In this document: positions 1-9,708 of the stretch, piece after piece
Layout of the letters: each line of letters opens with the position of its first letter
Numbering within the stretch: position 1 is the stretch's first letter
NCBI GenBank assembly: GCA_001247695.2
Contig: LGRX02031275.1
Coordinates: forward strand, 1 to 36,140
Direction: 5' to 3'
Source: Cymbomonas tetramitiformis
Taxonomy: Eukaryota > Chlorophyta > Pyramimonadophyceae > Pyramimonadales > Pyramimonadaceae
DNA length: 36,140 bases
Made by a program: the position numbers and the translations under genes
Notes under the pieces: generated by a model
What the model saw: only the letters and a program-made list of their open reading frames with translations
What the model was told of the DNA's origin: nothing
The model's database searches: none

Positions 1-495
1 CACAGGCCCCTACACCCCCCTTCCTAAGCATACCCTCCACTTGTCGGAGTAGCGCCTAGCCTGATACTCTCTCACGCCTTGCATATACATATATGCGTGT
101 GTGTGGGTGTTGCTTATCTTTGTGTTTGTGAGAGCCAGCCTACAGCCCTACACCCACCTTCCAGTCACAGGCACCTACAGCCCCCTTCCAAAGCATACCC
201 TCCACTTGTGGGAGCAGCGCCTAGCCTCATACTCTCTCACGCCTTGCATATACATATATGCGTGTGTGTGGGTGTTGCTTATTTGTGTGTTTGTGAGAGC
301 TGGCCTACAACCCTACACCCACCTTCCACTCACTGACCCCTACATCCCCCTTCCAAAGCATACCCTCCACTTGTCGGAGCAGCGCCTAGCCTTGTACTCT
401 CTCACGGCTTGCATATACATATATACGTGTTTGTGTGTGGCTTATCTTTGTGTTTGCGAGAGCTACTTACTTGTGGGAGTAGCACTTGAGTCTAT
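1..495. repeat. 165-bp tandem repeat, three copies
   Basis: The sequence GCATATACATATAT recurs at 81, 246 and 411, and the unit start (CACAGGCCCC-like) recurs at 1, 166 and 331, so the period is exactly 165 bp. Copies differ by point changes; the third decays after about 470. Because 165 is 55 codons, two plus-strand frames stay open through the array. I see no protein-like composition in them and treat the array as non-coding. It may begin before the window. Confidence 0.9.
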
Positions 496-552
496 ATTAG
501 CTTGCACCTAACATGTACAAAGCCAAGTGTATGGGGAGTGTGCTCACATTGA

Positions 553-1045
553 AATTGGGGTGCATACCATGATCAGGACGTGAGCCCGCAGTACCGGCTT
601 GGAAGAAATACGCTCTATACCACCGGGGCGGTGACACAAAACGGGCGGCCAAAAGGGCACATAGACAAAAATGTGGTGTTTTCGCCGACACTAGTGACAA
701 ATTTTGCGCTCCCTGCCAAAAACACCGAAACACTATCGGAAGAAGCTCTACGAGGTAAACCTTATCTTCGATGTGTTGTGCTGGAAACGTGCTATTGATC
801 ACACGTGCATCTCCCTTGAATACTATCGAGGGCTACTAATATTGGTGTGTTTCCTTTCAGATTTCCGTGGAGTGTACATATGCCCTAGTACAGGGGTGTG
901 TGTACGCCTTCGGCACGGGGCTTTTCTTCTCCACCAAGGCTCCGACGATGACATCGGTTATCATGGTGGAGGACTTCGATGTGGAAGTGCTGGAGAACAC
1001 GAGGTGCTTCGGTTTATGATCGGGCTCTACTTGAAAGACCTTTGA
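553..1045 (+). CDS. possible two-exon gene fragment, unrecognised
   Basis: An open segment ends at a plausible donor (CGAG|GTAAAC, exon end 754). A good acceptor lies at 860 (a T-rich stretch, then TTTCAG), giving a 106-bp intron. Joining the frames that fit gives an open reading to the TGA at 1043-1045. A second frame through exon 2 (861-1019) is also open and looks equally protein-like, which weakens the call. No ATG is in frame in the first exon, so any real gene would be partial or have an upstream exon. No family is recognised. It lies just downstream of the minus-strand transposase and could belong to the same mobile unit, but that is inference. Confidence 0.25.
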
Positions 1046-1235
1046 ATAACAAGTTGCCTACTTCACCTATTATATCGTAGGCTTCTTACTTTATGCGTGC
1101 GTAAAGGGTACTGCATGGTATATACATATTTGGGTACTCAAGACGATTCCATGTATGTGATAGTTGTGTGTGTAATAGTACTAGTTTGCTTCATTTACTT
1201 GATATACAAAATATGTTTGTACTAGCATGTTTCTA

Positions 1236-4108
1236 TCACCAATTTCTAAGTACAACGAAGTTGTTTTGTGGCCCTTCGAACCGAGGAATGACGATGACTT
1301 CTTCGTGCATACACGCACTTAGTGGTACGCACTCATATATTTCGTCGATGGTCCGAGTACGGCAGGGAGCCAGCTTGTGCTTCCATTTAAGCAAAATGCT
1401 CTTGCTTGCAATCGATAATCCCATAGTTTCATAGAGGCGCCCAAAGAGTGCATACTTAGTAGAGAAATCACCACTGTCCATATAAGAAAAGACAACCCTT
1501 ACTTGCATATACATTTCACCCTCACGAGCGTTGACCTTGACATTGTCGAACACCCCCGTATGGCCATTGAATGTCGCTGAGGCACGCACCCGTGTAGCTT
1601 CTGCGCCCATGCCATGATGAGTGGGCAACGCAAAAGCTTTGTGAAAGAATGTACGTTGCCTGTGGGTATGAGGAAGGGTGCACCTCGTAGAGTGGACTGC
1701 AAAAGATCCCATAGGATACCCTCCAAGCATCGACCGGAATGCTTGCTCGAAGTATTTGAGCTCTGGCTGGCTTGATAGAAGTTTTGCTTCACGTTGAGAT
1801 CCTAGATGTGGGTTTAAGAACCCACAATACAGGACAAGCTCATATTCGTGCTGCACTTCACAACTTTGGGTTTTGACAGCACGCTGTACAACCCCCGTGT
1901 CAGTTTTCCTACGTTTAGCAGGAGGAGATGTACCACAAAGCGCCAAGCCTGAATGAGCTCTACAGTTATTGAGGAGCTGTCGAGTGAAATCACTCGGCCG
2001 GTGATTTGTAAGATGCTTCCCCCTCTTCACGTCCTTATGAGTCCTCTCCCCTCCACTAGTAGATAAAAGCCGTATAGGCCCCACACGGCGAATCCACTCC
2101 TCATAGTATCGCATATTCCAAAACTTTGGGAAGCTCCAGGTAGAACCATTTGTGGCCCTCGTTGGGAACACCTTGATAATGATTTCTTGGGCATATATCC
2201 TAGCAGCTCTAAGCTTGATAACACTTGCTTCAGTATGGAATAGGCTGTCACGGATTTCGCGCCACTCGTTATATGCTGTGAAAACCAAGATTCGACTATC
2301 ATCTTCATATATCCCTTCTAGGACATACGGCATGATGGATACCAGGGCTCCTCGTTCGTGGGCTGATATATTCCCTGCCCCCACCTGTTTCATACAACAG
2401 GCACCTAATAAGCTTCATGTACAATTGGAACAAATCACTTGGAGATGAAAGTGAAACTACTATTTTCACCTTGGACACGTTCGAAGGTAATTTCACTCCA
2501 CTGAGTTTACCAAGTTGTCTTACACGGGTGTTGATGATCGCCACTTTGCTCTTATGTCGTCGTCCAAAGGTGACTTTCAAATCGTATAGGAGAACTTGCA
2601 GTAGCTCTAAGCCCACCCCAGAGTAATCTTGGTGAAGCACGTCAGCTACACTGATGCATTGCAAGGAGTCCACCCACCGTAAACCACGAAACGCACTTCG
2701 AAGTGGCCAAGTTTCCTCGCGCTTGCATATTTCGATGCAGGCTGCGTGTGTGCCACCGTTGGCAAGAACTTGTGCACCCTCGTCGGCGCAGGCGTTGAGG
2801 GTGGAGGAGTTTCGGATTGGAAGCGAAGTGGGGTCCTCTCGGAAACGTGTGGGCACCTCTGCACGCTTTATGCTAGTATATATATCCCTGCCGTGCGACA
2901 CATTGGCAAGGACCCATGCTTCCATTAGATCAACACTGACGAAAGCGAGCCACGGAAAGCACCGCCTCATAAAGGGGTAACCAGTCGGCTGACAATAAAA
3001 CCCTGTGTACTGAACATACTTTAAGGGTCGTAGTATTATGTCGAGACACTCATGAAGGATCTCTCGTTTGCGCAGTCGAAACTTATAGGTTCCCTCGACG
3101 AGGCCGTGCTCTGGCCGTTCTTGCAATTGTGGGAGTAAGGAGGCCAAAATGTGTGCCCACCCTTGGTCATATTGTCTTAGCTTTAGGCCAGGTGCTTTCA
3201 AAACGATAGAGTGAAAACTCGATTTCCCCAGTGCAATAACGGAGCCATCAGAGAATAAGGAGTAAGGAATACACAACTCCTGTGGAGATAAATGCTTGTA
3301 TACTTCTTGAAGTTCAAGGCCATGCTGTAGGGAGCTATATAAGCGGTTCCCGTCAGCATCATATGCCACAATAGACTCTAGATCACACTCATAAATTTGA
3401 GGTTTGGTGACAAGTTGTTGTAAACACGCCAACGGATCTTCCACGTGCCAGCACAGCAGGTCCTGGTGATCATCTCGCCTAGCGATATTGGTCGACTTAT
3501 AGTTGACACCCGTCGATGCTAGTAAGTGTCGAGTGAGCTCGTGCGCTGTACGAAACCGGATGTGCGACTTCTCACTATCGACATCTTCGTGGTATACTTT
3601 AAGTAGATCGTCACCTTCCTCTGCAACAAAAAGGGTTCTGTATCAATAAGAGACATCCGATATTATAAGGGGGGGGGGGGTGAAGCGATATCGAATGATC
3701 GTCACCTGCAGAAAGTTTCAGTATCGCCTTCGCGTATATGGATTCTTGTTGACTGAGCCTGAAGCTCGTATGGGGTTGTTCATTTGGCTCGGGACAGGGG
3801 CCATGGCGTGCGAGTATCTCCTCGTGAGTAGAAGGCTCGTCGACATCATTGGCGATCACATTAGGTGAATCGGGTGCACCATCAATTGCAGGTATACCAA
3901 CATTGCTCTCGACATTCTGCGCTTGCTGTGGTGCGTGTACGTGATCTATATGTACTTGGACTTGCTCGAGTGCCGGTACAATACGCTGTTCGCGGGTCGA
4001 AGGTTCACTTGAGGTGGTGCATATTGTGCTCCGATATAAGTGTACTTTTAGCCCTTGGATACTCTTGAATTGGTGTGAGCAACAAGGACAAGTTGTCGTG
4101 AGGGGCAT
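1236..4108 (-). CDS. Plavaka-like (KDZ superfamily) DNA transposase, spliced, one frameshift
   Basis: Cut-and-paste DNA transposase candidate, about 940 aa after splicing. Exon 1 runs 4108 to 3706 (ATG at 4108; a longer frame starts only with GTG). It encodes a C2HC finger near residues 7-30 (CPCC then HLYRSTIC), as expected at the N terminus of Plavaka proteins. The intron is 3705-3621 (GTGACG...TTGCAG, 85 bp) and contains a run of at least ten C on the coding strand. Exon 2 starts at 3620 and stays in frame with the 379-residue body. The body shows the family pattern: SLFSDGSVIAL, ILHECLDIILRPL, MRRCFPWLAFVSVD, and later a GGERTHKD box near 2060. Those D, D and E are my candidates for the DDE triad. 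The frame breaks at a five-C run (2378-2382; GGGGG on the coding strand). Removing one base joins the two halves perfectly, so this is a one-base insertion or an assembly error. The C-terminal half ends at 1236. Family assignment is from remembered motif patterns, not a search. Confidence 0.8.
2378..2382 (-). other. frameshift site in the transposase gene (C5 run)
   Basis: Upstream of this run the transposase reads in one frame (ending CLLYETG on the coding strand). Downstream it continues in the +1 frame (GNISAHERGALVSIM). Both sides are long, family-like and overlap only here (2305-2393), so the gene was continuous until one base was added in the homopolymer. Confidence 0.7.
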
Positions 4109-4136
4109 CGCACAAGGGGCCAACAGAGTATTCACA

Positions 4137-5062
4137 TCGCTCGAAAGGTCATCACCATGCGATCAAGTATCATACTATCTGCCTTTGCGCGACCGGAACG
4201 CACGTGGCGCTTATGGTGTGTCGTGAAGACACGTGGTGTTGCTGTACCTAGGTCTACACGTGCCCGTCCTTATCGAAGTATGGTATCAAAGTCTATGTGA
4301 GGCGTCGGTGTTTGTAGGTCGAGAACCCTTCGTTATTTTTTTTGTGCAAAAGGTTAGTTGTGGTTTTTTTTTAGGTTAGTTGTGGTGGTGACATGACTGC
4401 GTACGCTGTGTTTGAAATTTCGGGGGGGGCGCGCGTTTGTCGCGGTTTGAAAATTTGGCGACCACCGACCGCTTTCGTTCGCGCAACGCGCGAGGGGCCG
4501 TAGATACACGCAGTGGCGCCGGCTGTATGGACGATACTTTCCGAAGCCGCTAGCGAGTGGAGCATGACGTACATCAAGTAAAGTCGGTCAAACGTGCGAG
4601 GACATTCATTTCGAAAATTTGTACCAGTTCAACCGAGGTGCGTGTTGTAAGTCAGGAAGGCGCCAAAAAACTAGTGCTTAGTTCAAAGTAAACCTTCATA
4701 CTTTGAGACAAGAATAATTACTATGGGACATCCTGGGCAGCAACGAGTACAAGTCGAAACTCCAGTCGGCGCGAGCGGACGCTCGAGTAAGTTGGCGCCC
4801 CAAACTCGATATTATCAAATTATCATCACCTGCTATAATACGCGTGATGTTTCAATATCGAGCTCGCGTAGCACCTTTCGGGATCTTCTAGGATTCGGCG
4901 CCCGTTGCTTTTACGAGATAGCGCGCTCACCGGTTGCAAAGCTTACGAACTAGGGGGTTCAAGATTTGTCCTTCTTGATCAAGTGATACCCACGAGTATC
5001 GTTTTTGTCATGAAAGAGGTATTTTTTCATTTTAGTAAGCTTCCTTACACAGTGTAGTGACT
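4137..5062. other. non-coding stretch, divergent promoter region
   Basis: No convincing gene. It holds a short duplicated motif (GGTTAGTTGTGGT at about 4352 and 4373, each next to a T run) and GC-rich patches around 4430-4560. It separates the minus-strand transposase from the plus-strand genes, so it should hold the transposase promoter, but I see no clear TATA box that can be tied to a start. Confidence 0.5.
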
Positions 5063-5265
5063 AGCTGTGGCGCCCTTCGAAATCCAAGGAGTTAGAGCCC
5101 CCTGATTTGCAAGAGAGCGCTCTCCTGTTGGGACTCGAAGCTAAGGAGCCTAGCAAAAACCACCTGGTTTAGCTGTGGCGCCCTTCGACCTTACAGGAGT
5201 TAGAGCCCCTTGCTTAGCAGGAGAGCGCTCTCCATGGACTAGAAGCTAAGGAGCCCGGCACAAGT
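5063..5265. repeat. two 108-bp direct repeats with GAGAGCGCTCTC palindromes
   Basis: AGCTGTGGCGCCCTTCGA starts at 5063 and again at 5171 (period 108). Each copy carries GGAGTTAGAGCCCC, the perfect 12-bp palindrome GAGAGCGCTCTC, and GAAGCTAAGGAGCC in the same order. Spacer bases differ more than these blocks. In each copy CTTCGA near the start can pair in part with the TCGAAG or TAGAAG block near the end. Binding sites for a dimeric protein or a small structured RNA are both possible. Confidence 0.8.
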
Positions 5266-5374
5266 AATAACTACGCTGATGTAAGGACAAATGATTCGTG
5301 TAACCTTTGCGACAACTGGTTGTATACATACTGAAGCGGTTGTTTGTATTTGGTGCTTTATAGGAGGAGGAGGA

Positions 5375-5737
5375 ATGGCAACTACGAGAAGCAAGAGAGG
5401 GCGCGACCAATCGTCGCCTCTGAAGGAGTTCGTGGAAGCACGGAAGGGGGCGCTGGCACGTGCGGAAAAACGCAGGCGTGGTACACGCGCTGCTATAACC
5501 AATGAAGGCGATGATGACGATGATGACGATGATGACGATGATGATGGTGACGAAGATGGCACGAACGAACGTTACCAATCTGGCCTGTCTCCGCAAGCTC
5601 GCGGGGGCGGTGTAAGGGGCGAAGGAAGTGAGGTGTCTCACAGTGGAGGTTCGGCCAGCAACGGGACCGGGATCAGGAGCCACGACGAAGAAGGGGGTAA
5701 TGGAGGAACGGTAAATTCCCATTTCCATCGTGTTTAG
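5375..5737 (+). CDS. small basic/acidic protein with poly-Asp tract (possible first exon)
   Basis: ATG at 5375 opens a 120-residue frame. It starts with a Lys/Arg-rich stretch (TRSKRGRDQ, then EKRRRGTR) that could act as a nuclear localisation signal. Next comes a run of twelve Asp coded by alternating GAT/GAC, then a Gly/Ser-rich tail; the stop is near 5737. A donor-like GGAACG|GTAAAT at 5710/5711 means the last few residues may be intron and this could be the first exon of a longer gene, perhaps joined to the kinase frame that starts at 5845. No family recognised. The same frame extends upstream to 5291, but the AT-rich codons there look non-coding. Confidence 0.45.
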   Translation: MATTRSKRGRDQSSPLKEFVEARKGALARAEKRRRGTRAAITNEGDDDDDDDDDDDDGDEDGTNERYQSGLSPQARGGGVRGEGSEVSHSGGSASNGTGIRSHDEEGGNGGTVNSHFHRV

Positions 5738-5844
5738 TTCTTTACGAGGAGCACACGTGACCGGTGTACACGTGGGAGGTGTGGGTGACATAGGTACCTT
5801 CCTCGCAACCTATAAAAAAAAAACGTTGTCGGGGGAGAGTAAGC

Positions 5845-7023
5845 ATGCGCAAGGCGAGATACTTGAAACGTCTAGAGAAGGATTTGCGCGAGAAAAATAC
5901 GTGTAGAGAAGGATCGGCGAAGACCACACCCTTGGCAGAGCCTGAAGTCGTAGCCGAGCATGTTGTCCTAGCACAACCTCCAGTCTTGGCAGAGCCTACA
6001 GTCCTTCTAGTCCCTGCACGATCTGAAAGGCAGTCGCACTTCATATCTTTGAACACATGGGTTGGAGGGAAACAAGTTGGTCCAGTGACTTTAGGTGGTG
6101 ACAGTACAGCGTTAAGTGCGTTAGACAAGCTTCACAACAAGCGTCCTGGAGTTAAGCACTTGCACTACGTAGCTAGTAAAGTGGGTATGCGAGAGGTGGA
6201 GTATCGAGATGTGGTTCGCACACCGAGTTCGAATAGTAAAGCTGGAACTTTTGGAAAGGTGTTAACCAATATGCTTCTAGGAGTGCAACATGTTGTCTTA
6301 AAGGAGTTTAAGGAGGGCCGGTACACAGATATGCTTCACGAGATGCTATTTGCCATAGTTTTAAGCAAAGGCAGCACTCACGTGTTCCCACCAGTAGGGT
6401 ATGGCCTCCGAAACTGCAAGGGGCACGTTTATCCTTTCGTCGTCTTCCCTTATGGAGGAAACACATTATGGGACTTTATCAAAGAGCACAACCCCTCACC
6501 TTCCCTTAGGCGAGACATTTGCCTTCAACTTTTGAGTGGCGTGAAGGATATGCACGCGCTTGACATCGTTCACGGTGATCTGAAAGGGAATAATGTGCTA
6601 GTTCTTGAAAAAGCACTAGGTCTAAGTGGTGTCACTGTCTCTATCATCGACTTTAGTGTCACAAACACTGTAGACAAGACAACGTCCTTGTATGCAAACC
6701 TTAGCGAGGAAGAGACTTCCAAAAGGCTGAAACGTGCATATTGGATCGCGCCAGAGACAGGAAATGGATACTGTAAGAGCAAGTCTTCGGATATGTATGC
6801 CGTAGGTTTCCTCTTGTTGGATGTGCTCATCCCCAAGAGTGCTGGGACCGAAGATGTTTATGAAATGAAGACAGAGTGTGAGACATATGCGCCATATGTT
6901 GATCGTGATATAGCCACCCACATCATGAATTGTTTTGGTGCAAGGAGTGCGAGACCGACAGCTAGTGTACTCTTCCAAGTTTTTAGTGACAGTATGGTAA
7001 AAGATGTTATTACTCTAGCGTAA
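5845..7023 (+). CDS. protein-kinase-like protein, DFS variant
   Basis: A 392-residue uninterrupted frame from ATG 5845. Residues 1-60 are basic then Pro/Val/Glu-rich. The kinase fold follows: a glycine loop variant (GTFGKV from residue 134), candidate ATP-anchoring Lys153 in VVLKEFK, catalytic loop HGDLKGNN (H243, D245), then DFS at 269-271 where most kinases have DFG, and APE at 302-304. A hydrophobic C-lobe continues to the stop. The HxDLKxxN and APE motifs support an active Ser/Thr-type kinase; the Gly-to-Ser change may alter activation-loop control. A TATAAAAAAA tract lies just upstream (about 5811). The gene sits between the minus-strand transposase and an orphan spliced gene, so it may be transposon cargo, which is inference. 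A whole-family placement would need a search. Confidence 0.85.
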   Translation: MRKARYLKRLEKDLREKNTCREGSAKTTPLAEPEVVAEHVVLAQPPVLAEPTVLLVPARSERQSHFISLNTWVGGKQVGPVTLGGDSTALSALDKLHNKRPGVKHLHYVASKVGMREVEYRDVVRTPSSNSKAGTFGKVLTNMLLGVQHVVLKEFKEGRYTDMLHEMLFAIVLSKGSTHVFPPVGYGLRNCKGHVYPFVVFPYGGNTLWDFIKEHNPSPSLRRDICLQLLSGVKDMHALDIVHGDLKGNNVLVLEKALGLSGVTVSIIDFSVTNTVDKTTSLYANLSEEETSKRLKRAYWIAPETGNGYCKSKSSDMYAVGFLLLDVLIPKSAGTEDVYEMKTECETYAPYVDRDIATHIMNCFGARSARPTASVLFQVFSDSMVKDVITLA

Positions 7024-7190
7024 TTTTGTACTAATACGCGTAACTAGTGAAATATGTAAGAAGTGTATTAACCTTTTCGGTATCAAGACACGATAGTGTG
7101 TATGTATAAATTATGTGTGCTATGGAAAGTTTGGTTTTTTGTGGAAACATATGACTATCGCACGTCTGTCGCTATATGTATCGTGCAACC

Positions 7191-8780
7191 ATGAATATGA
7201 GTGTGCTTTACCGCCATGAATATGAGTGTGCTTTACCCTTGCAGGAAGAGGGAGCGCAATCTCGTGGTATCTTGAGGGGTGCAGCCCTTCAGACCCCTGT
7301 GCGATTGGAGGGGGCCTTTGAGCAAGTGGCAGTGGCACCTTTCTCTGCTACTAGGCCCAACCGAGCTTTCAAACCTGGGGGGGACAACTGGACGTTCATT
7401 AAATTGACGCAACTCGTACAGTTTGCTGTCGAAGATATGCATGATAACCACGCAAAACAAATGAGTGAGTTGATATCCGTGATGCAAAACAACTACACCG
7501 AGACACAAGAACACAACAGGCTCTTAAAGGAGCTCTTGAACAAGGAGGTTGTCAACAACCAGCCGGCACTAGCAAGTGTCCAAGGGGTAAGTATTTTCTC
7601 AAACTTGTGCTTGTGGCTTTAGTATACAACTTGAGATTATTGTATGGCGTATATCTCTTGACAAGAGGTATGATATATTGTGCCTCAACCACGATGAGTG
7701 CTTGTCAGGGAAAAGAAATAGACACCAAGACGATCACGTTGGTCACCCGGTTATGCATGGAGAACCATACTGAGGGATGGTATTTCCAAGATACGAAAGA
7801 TTGCGTTCTCCTCCTGTTGAACGAACCCAACATTCTTAAAGCACGAACGAACCCGGAAACCAAGGCTAGATTCAAGGATCTACATGAAAAGGTAAGTTAT
7901 TTCTCATATGGCAAACGTGTTATGAGGGTATATTTGAAAGTGATATATGTGGAAGTGGTTTCAAAATGTACTTGGTGTGCAAATATAGGTCAATACTTCA
8001 CAGCGCAATAACACGAGGCACATGGTGGCTAAGAAGGTTAAAAAGGTTGTGCCTGTTATCTATAATGAGTACTTTACGAGTACTGGTGGGAAGCTTGTCC
8101 CTAAGGCAACTGTCAACTCCCTACAAGGTAATTGGCTTCCCACGAATTGCGCCCACAGCGTGGCGCTTTGACTGCAATTGTGGCCCAAAGTGTGGTGCTT
8201 TGACGTTTGTACAAGGACTTTCGCGTTTATGTGTTTATGACTTCCTCGGCTTGATTTGTATATGCAGGCGGGGAGTGGCACAAGACCGCCAGTGATCCAT
8301 TAGGGAACCCTCTATTTATGGAGGTGGTCCAACAAGTATTTCCACCGAGCAAAAAGCTAGGAAACCGAGGAGACCCAAGCTTATTGCAAAAATTCACCAC
8401 CAAGACCATTGCGTTCCTATTACTTTGTGTTTATAGCAACTTGTTGTGCACAGAAGGCATCGGTGGGTGGGCCTTGGAATATCTCACGACCCATGCTCCT
8501 CAACGCTTGACAGCACAAGAAGCGCAGGTGAGGACATTATTGTACGTGTTCTATGCAAAACCTTTGAATATGTGCTATCAACTTATCCTAAGCAAATATT
8601 TATTGTATGCAGGTGGAGTCTGGTGCGTGGTTGGCTCAATCATATTGGGAGTGGGTGATGAAGGTGGAAGGTTATAACCTTACCACAAGCGCATTAGCTC
8701 CAAAGAGCAAAATAGCTTGGCCGATACCGTCCAGCGATATGTCGGATTTGGCTAACTTGGAGGAGCCATTCGAGCGCTGA
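7191..8780 (+). CDS. five-exon gene, unrecognised, coiled-coil segment
   Basis: Exons 7191-7586, 7709-7891, 7989-8127, 8268-8527 and 8613-8780 join with matching phases (0, 0, 1, 0) at GT-AG borders (donors GTAAGT, GTAAGT, GTAATT, GTGAGG; acceptors TCAG, ATAG, GCAG, GCAG). They give about 381 aa ending in TGA at 8778. Introns are 122, 97, 140 and 85 bp. The fit is too good to be chance. Exon 1 holds a helix-prone, likely coiled-coil stretch (around DMHDNHAKQMSELISVM). Exon 3 has a basic patch (AKKVKKVV). Exon 4 is hydrophobic near FLLLCVYSNLL. The true first exon may differ: CCCTTGCAG|GAAGAG at 7244/7245 is a strong acceptor, and the ATG region is a 23-bp direct duplication (7190-7235). No family recognised; it may be cargo of the same mobile unit as the transposase and kinase. 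Confidence 0.7.
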
Positions 8781-9276
8781 GAAAGTTGAATCATAGTATC
8801 GAAGTAATAGTTGACCGTTGTGCAGTGTGACACTCACACTGCTAGGTACTAGTACACACTCAGCTTGAAGTAAACCACAATAGTGGACTACGTGTACTCT
8901 TGGATATACATCAACTTATTTGCTCTTACAAGTCACATTAGTTTAGTGTGATGTAACACGCTTTGTAAAGATATGCACATTATTTGCTACATACTTGCAT
9001 ACTTTGTTGAAACCTGCATATATGTGGCTCATGTAATTCTAGCACATGTATGTGAGGGGTGTTTGTCCCCTGTATGGTTACAGTATGCGTAAGATTGCTA
9101 CATATTTACATACACCGGACACTGCAGCATATTTGCAACATGCGACATGTGCAGGCATATATGTGGCAAGTGTATGTTTTCTGCATAGTTACACGCCCAA
9201 GAATCTCAAGCACAATTGCAGTTTATGCATAATGTATGTATTTTTGCCAAGAGTGCATATGCCCAGCCTATATGCT
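8781..9276. other. AT-rich non-coding stretch
   Basis: Many TGCATAT/ACATATG-type words and TTGCATAC elements, but no gene. It leads into the 28-bp minisatellite. Confidence 0.5.
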
Positions 9277-9472
9277 GTAGGTGCATATTTGCTGCATATT
9301 TGCTGTAGGTGCAAATTTGCTGCATATTTGTTGTAGGTGCAAACTTGCTACATATTTGCCGTAGGTGCAAATTTGCTGCATATTTGTTGTAGGTGCAAAT
9401 TTGCTGCATATTTGCTGTAGGTGCAAATTTGTTGCATATTTGCTGTAGGTGCAAATTTGCTGCATACTTACG
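9277..9472. repeat. 28-bp minisatellite, seven copies
   Basis: GTAGGTGC starts at 9277, 9305, 9333, 9361, 9389, 9417 and 9445, an exact 28-bp period. The unit is roughly GTAGGTGCAAATTTGCTGCAT plus ATTTGCT. Each unit holds GCAAATTTGC, a perfect 10-bp palindrome in most copies. The long minus-strand frame across it is a by-product of a stop-poor repeat. Confidence 0.95.
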
Positions 9473-9708
9473 GGATGTGAAGTCATAGTGCATATGTTTA
9501 CGAGGGCCGCATATATTGCATATACATTCGGCATCTGTCTCAACTACAGAAGAAATGTTAAGGGTGCCTACTTCCCACATATATATCAAATGTGTCTTGA
9601 ATGTGGCAAATTTACATAAGCTATATTCTATTGTAAATTTACATAACCCGGAGTGATAGTGCATATATTTACAGCATCTGTCTAAAACCCGAAAATCTAC
9701 GTAGACTA

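Noticed and set aside
79..511. Two overlapping plus-strand frames through the 165-bp repeat
   Set aside because: They are open only because 165 is a multiple of three and the unit lacks stops in those frames; both frames are equally open and neither looks like a protein.
3611..4135. Zinc-finger ORF as a separate gene ending at 3611
   Set aside because: Its last 30 residues are intron sequence; splicing at 3706/3620 joins it in frame to the transposase body.
9270..9475. CRISPR array
   Set aside because: The 28-bp units are contiguous with no unique spacers, and the genome is eukaryotic.
9206..9664. 152-codon minus-strand frame
   Set aside because: It is a translation of the 28-bp minisatellite (recurrent CSKFAPT/NMQQICTY) and has no splice or composition support.
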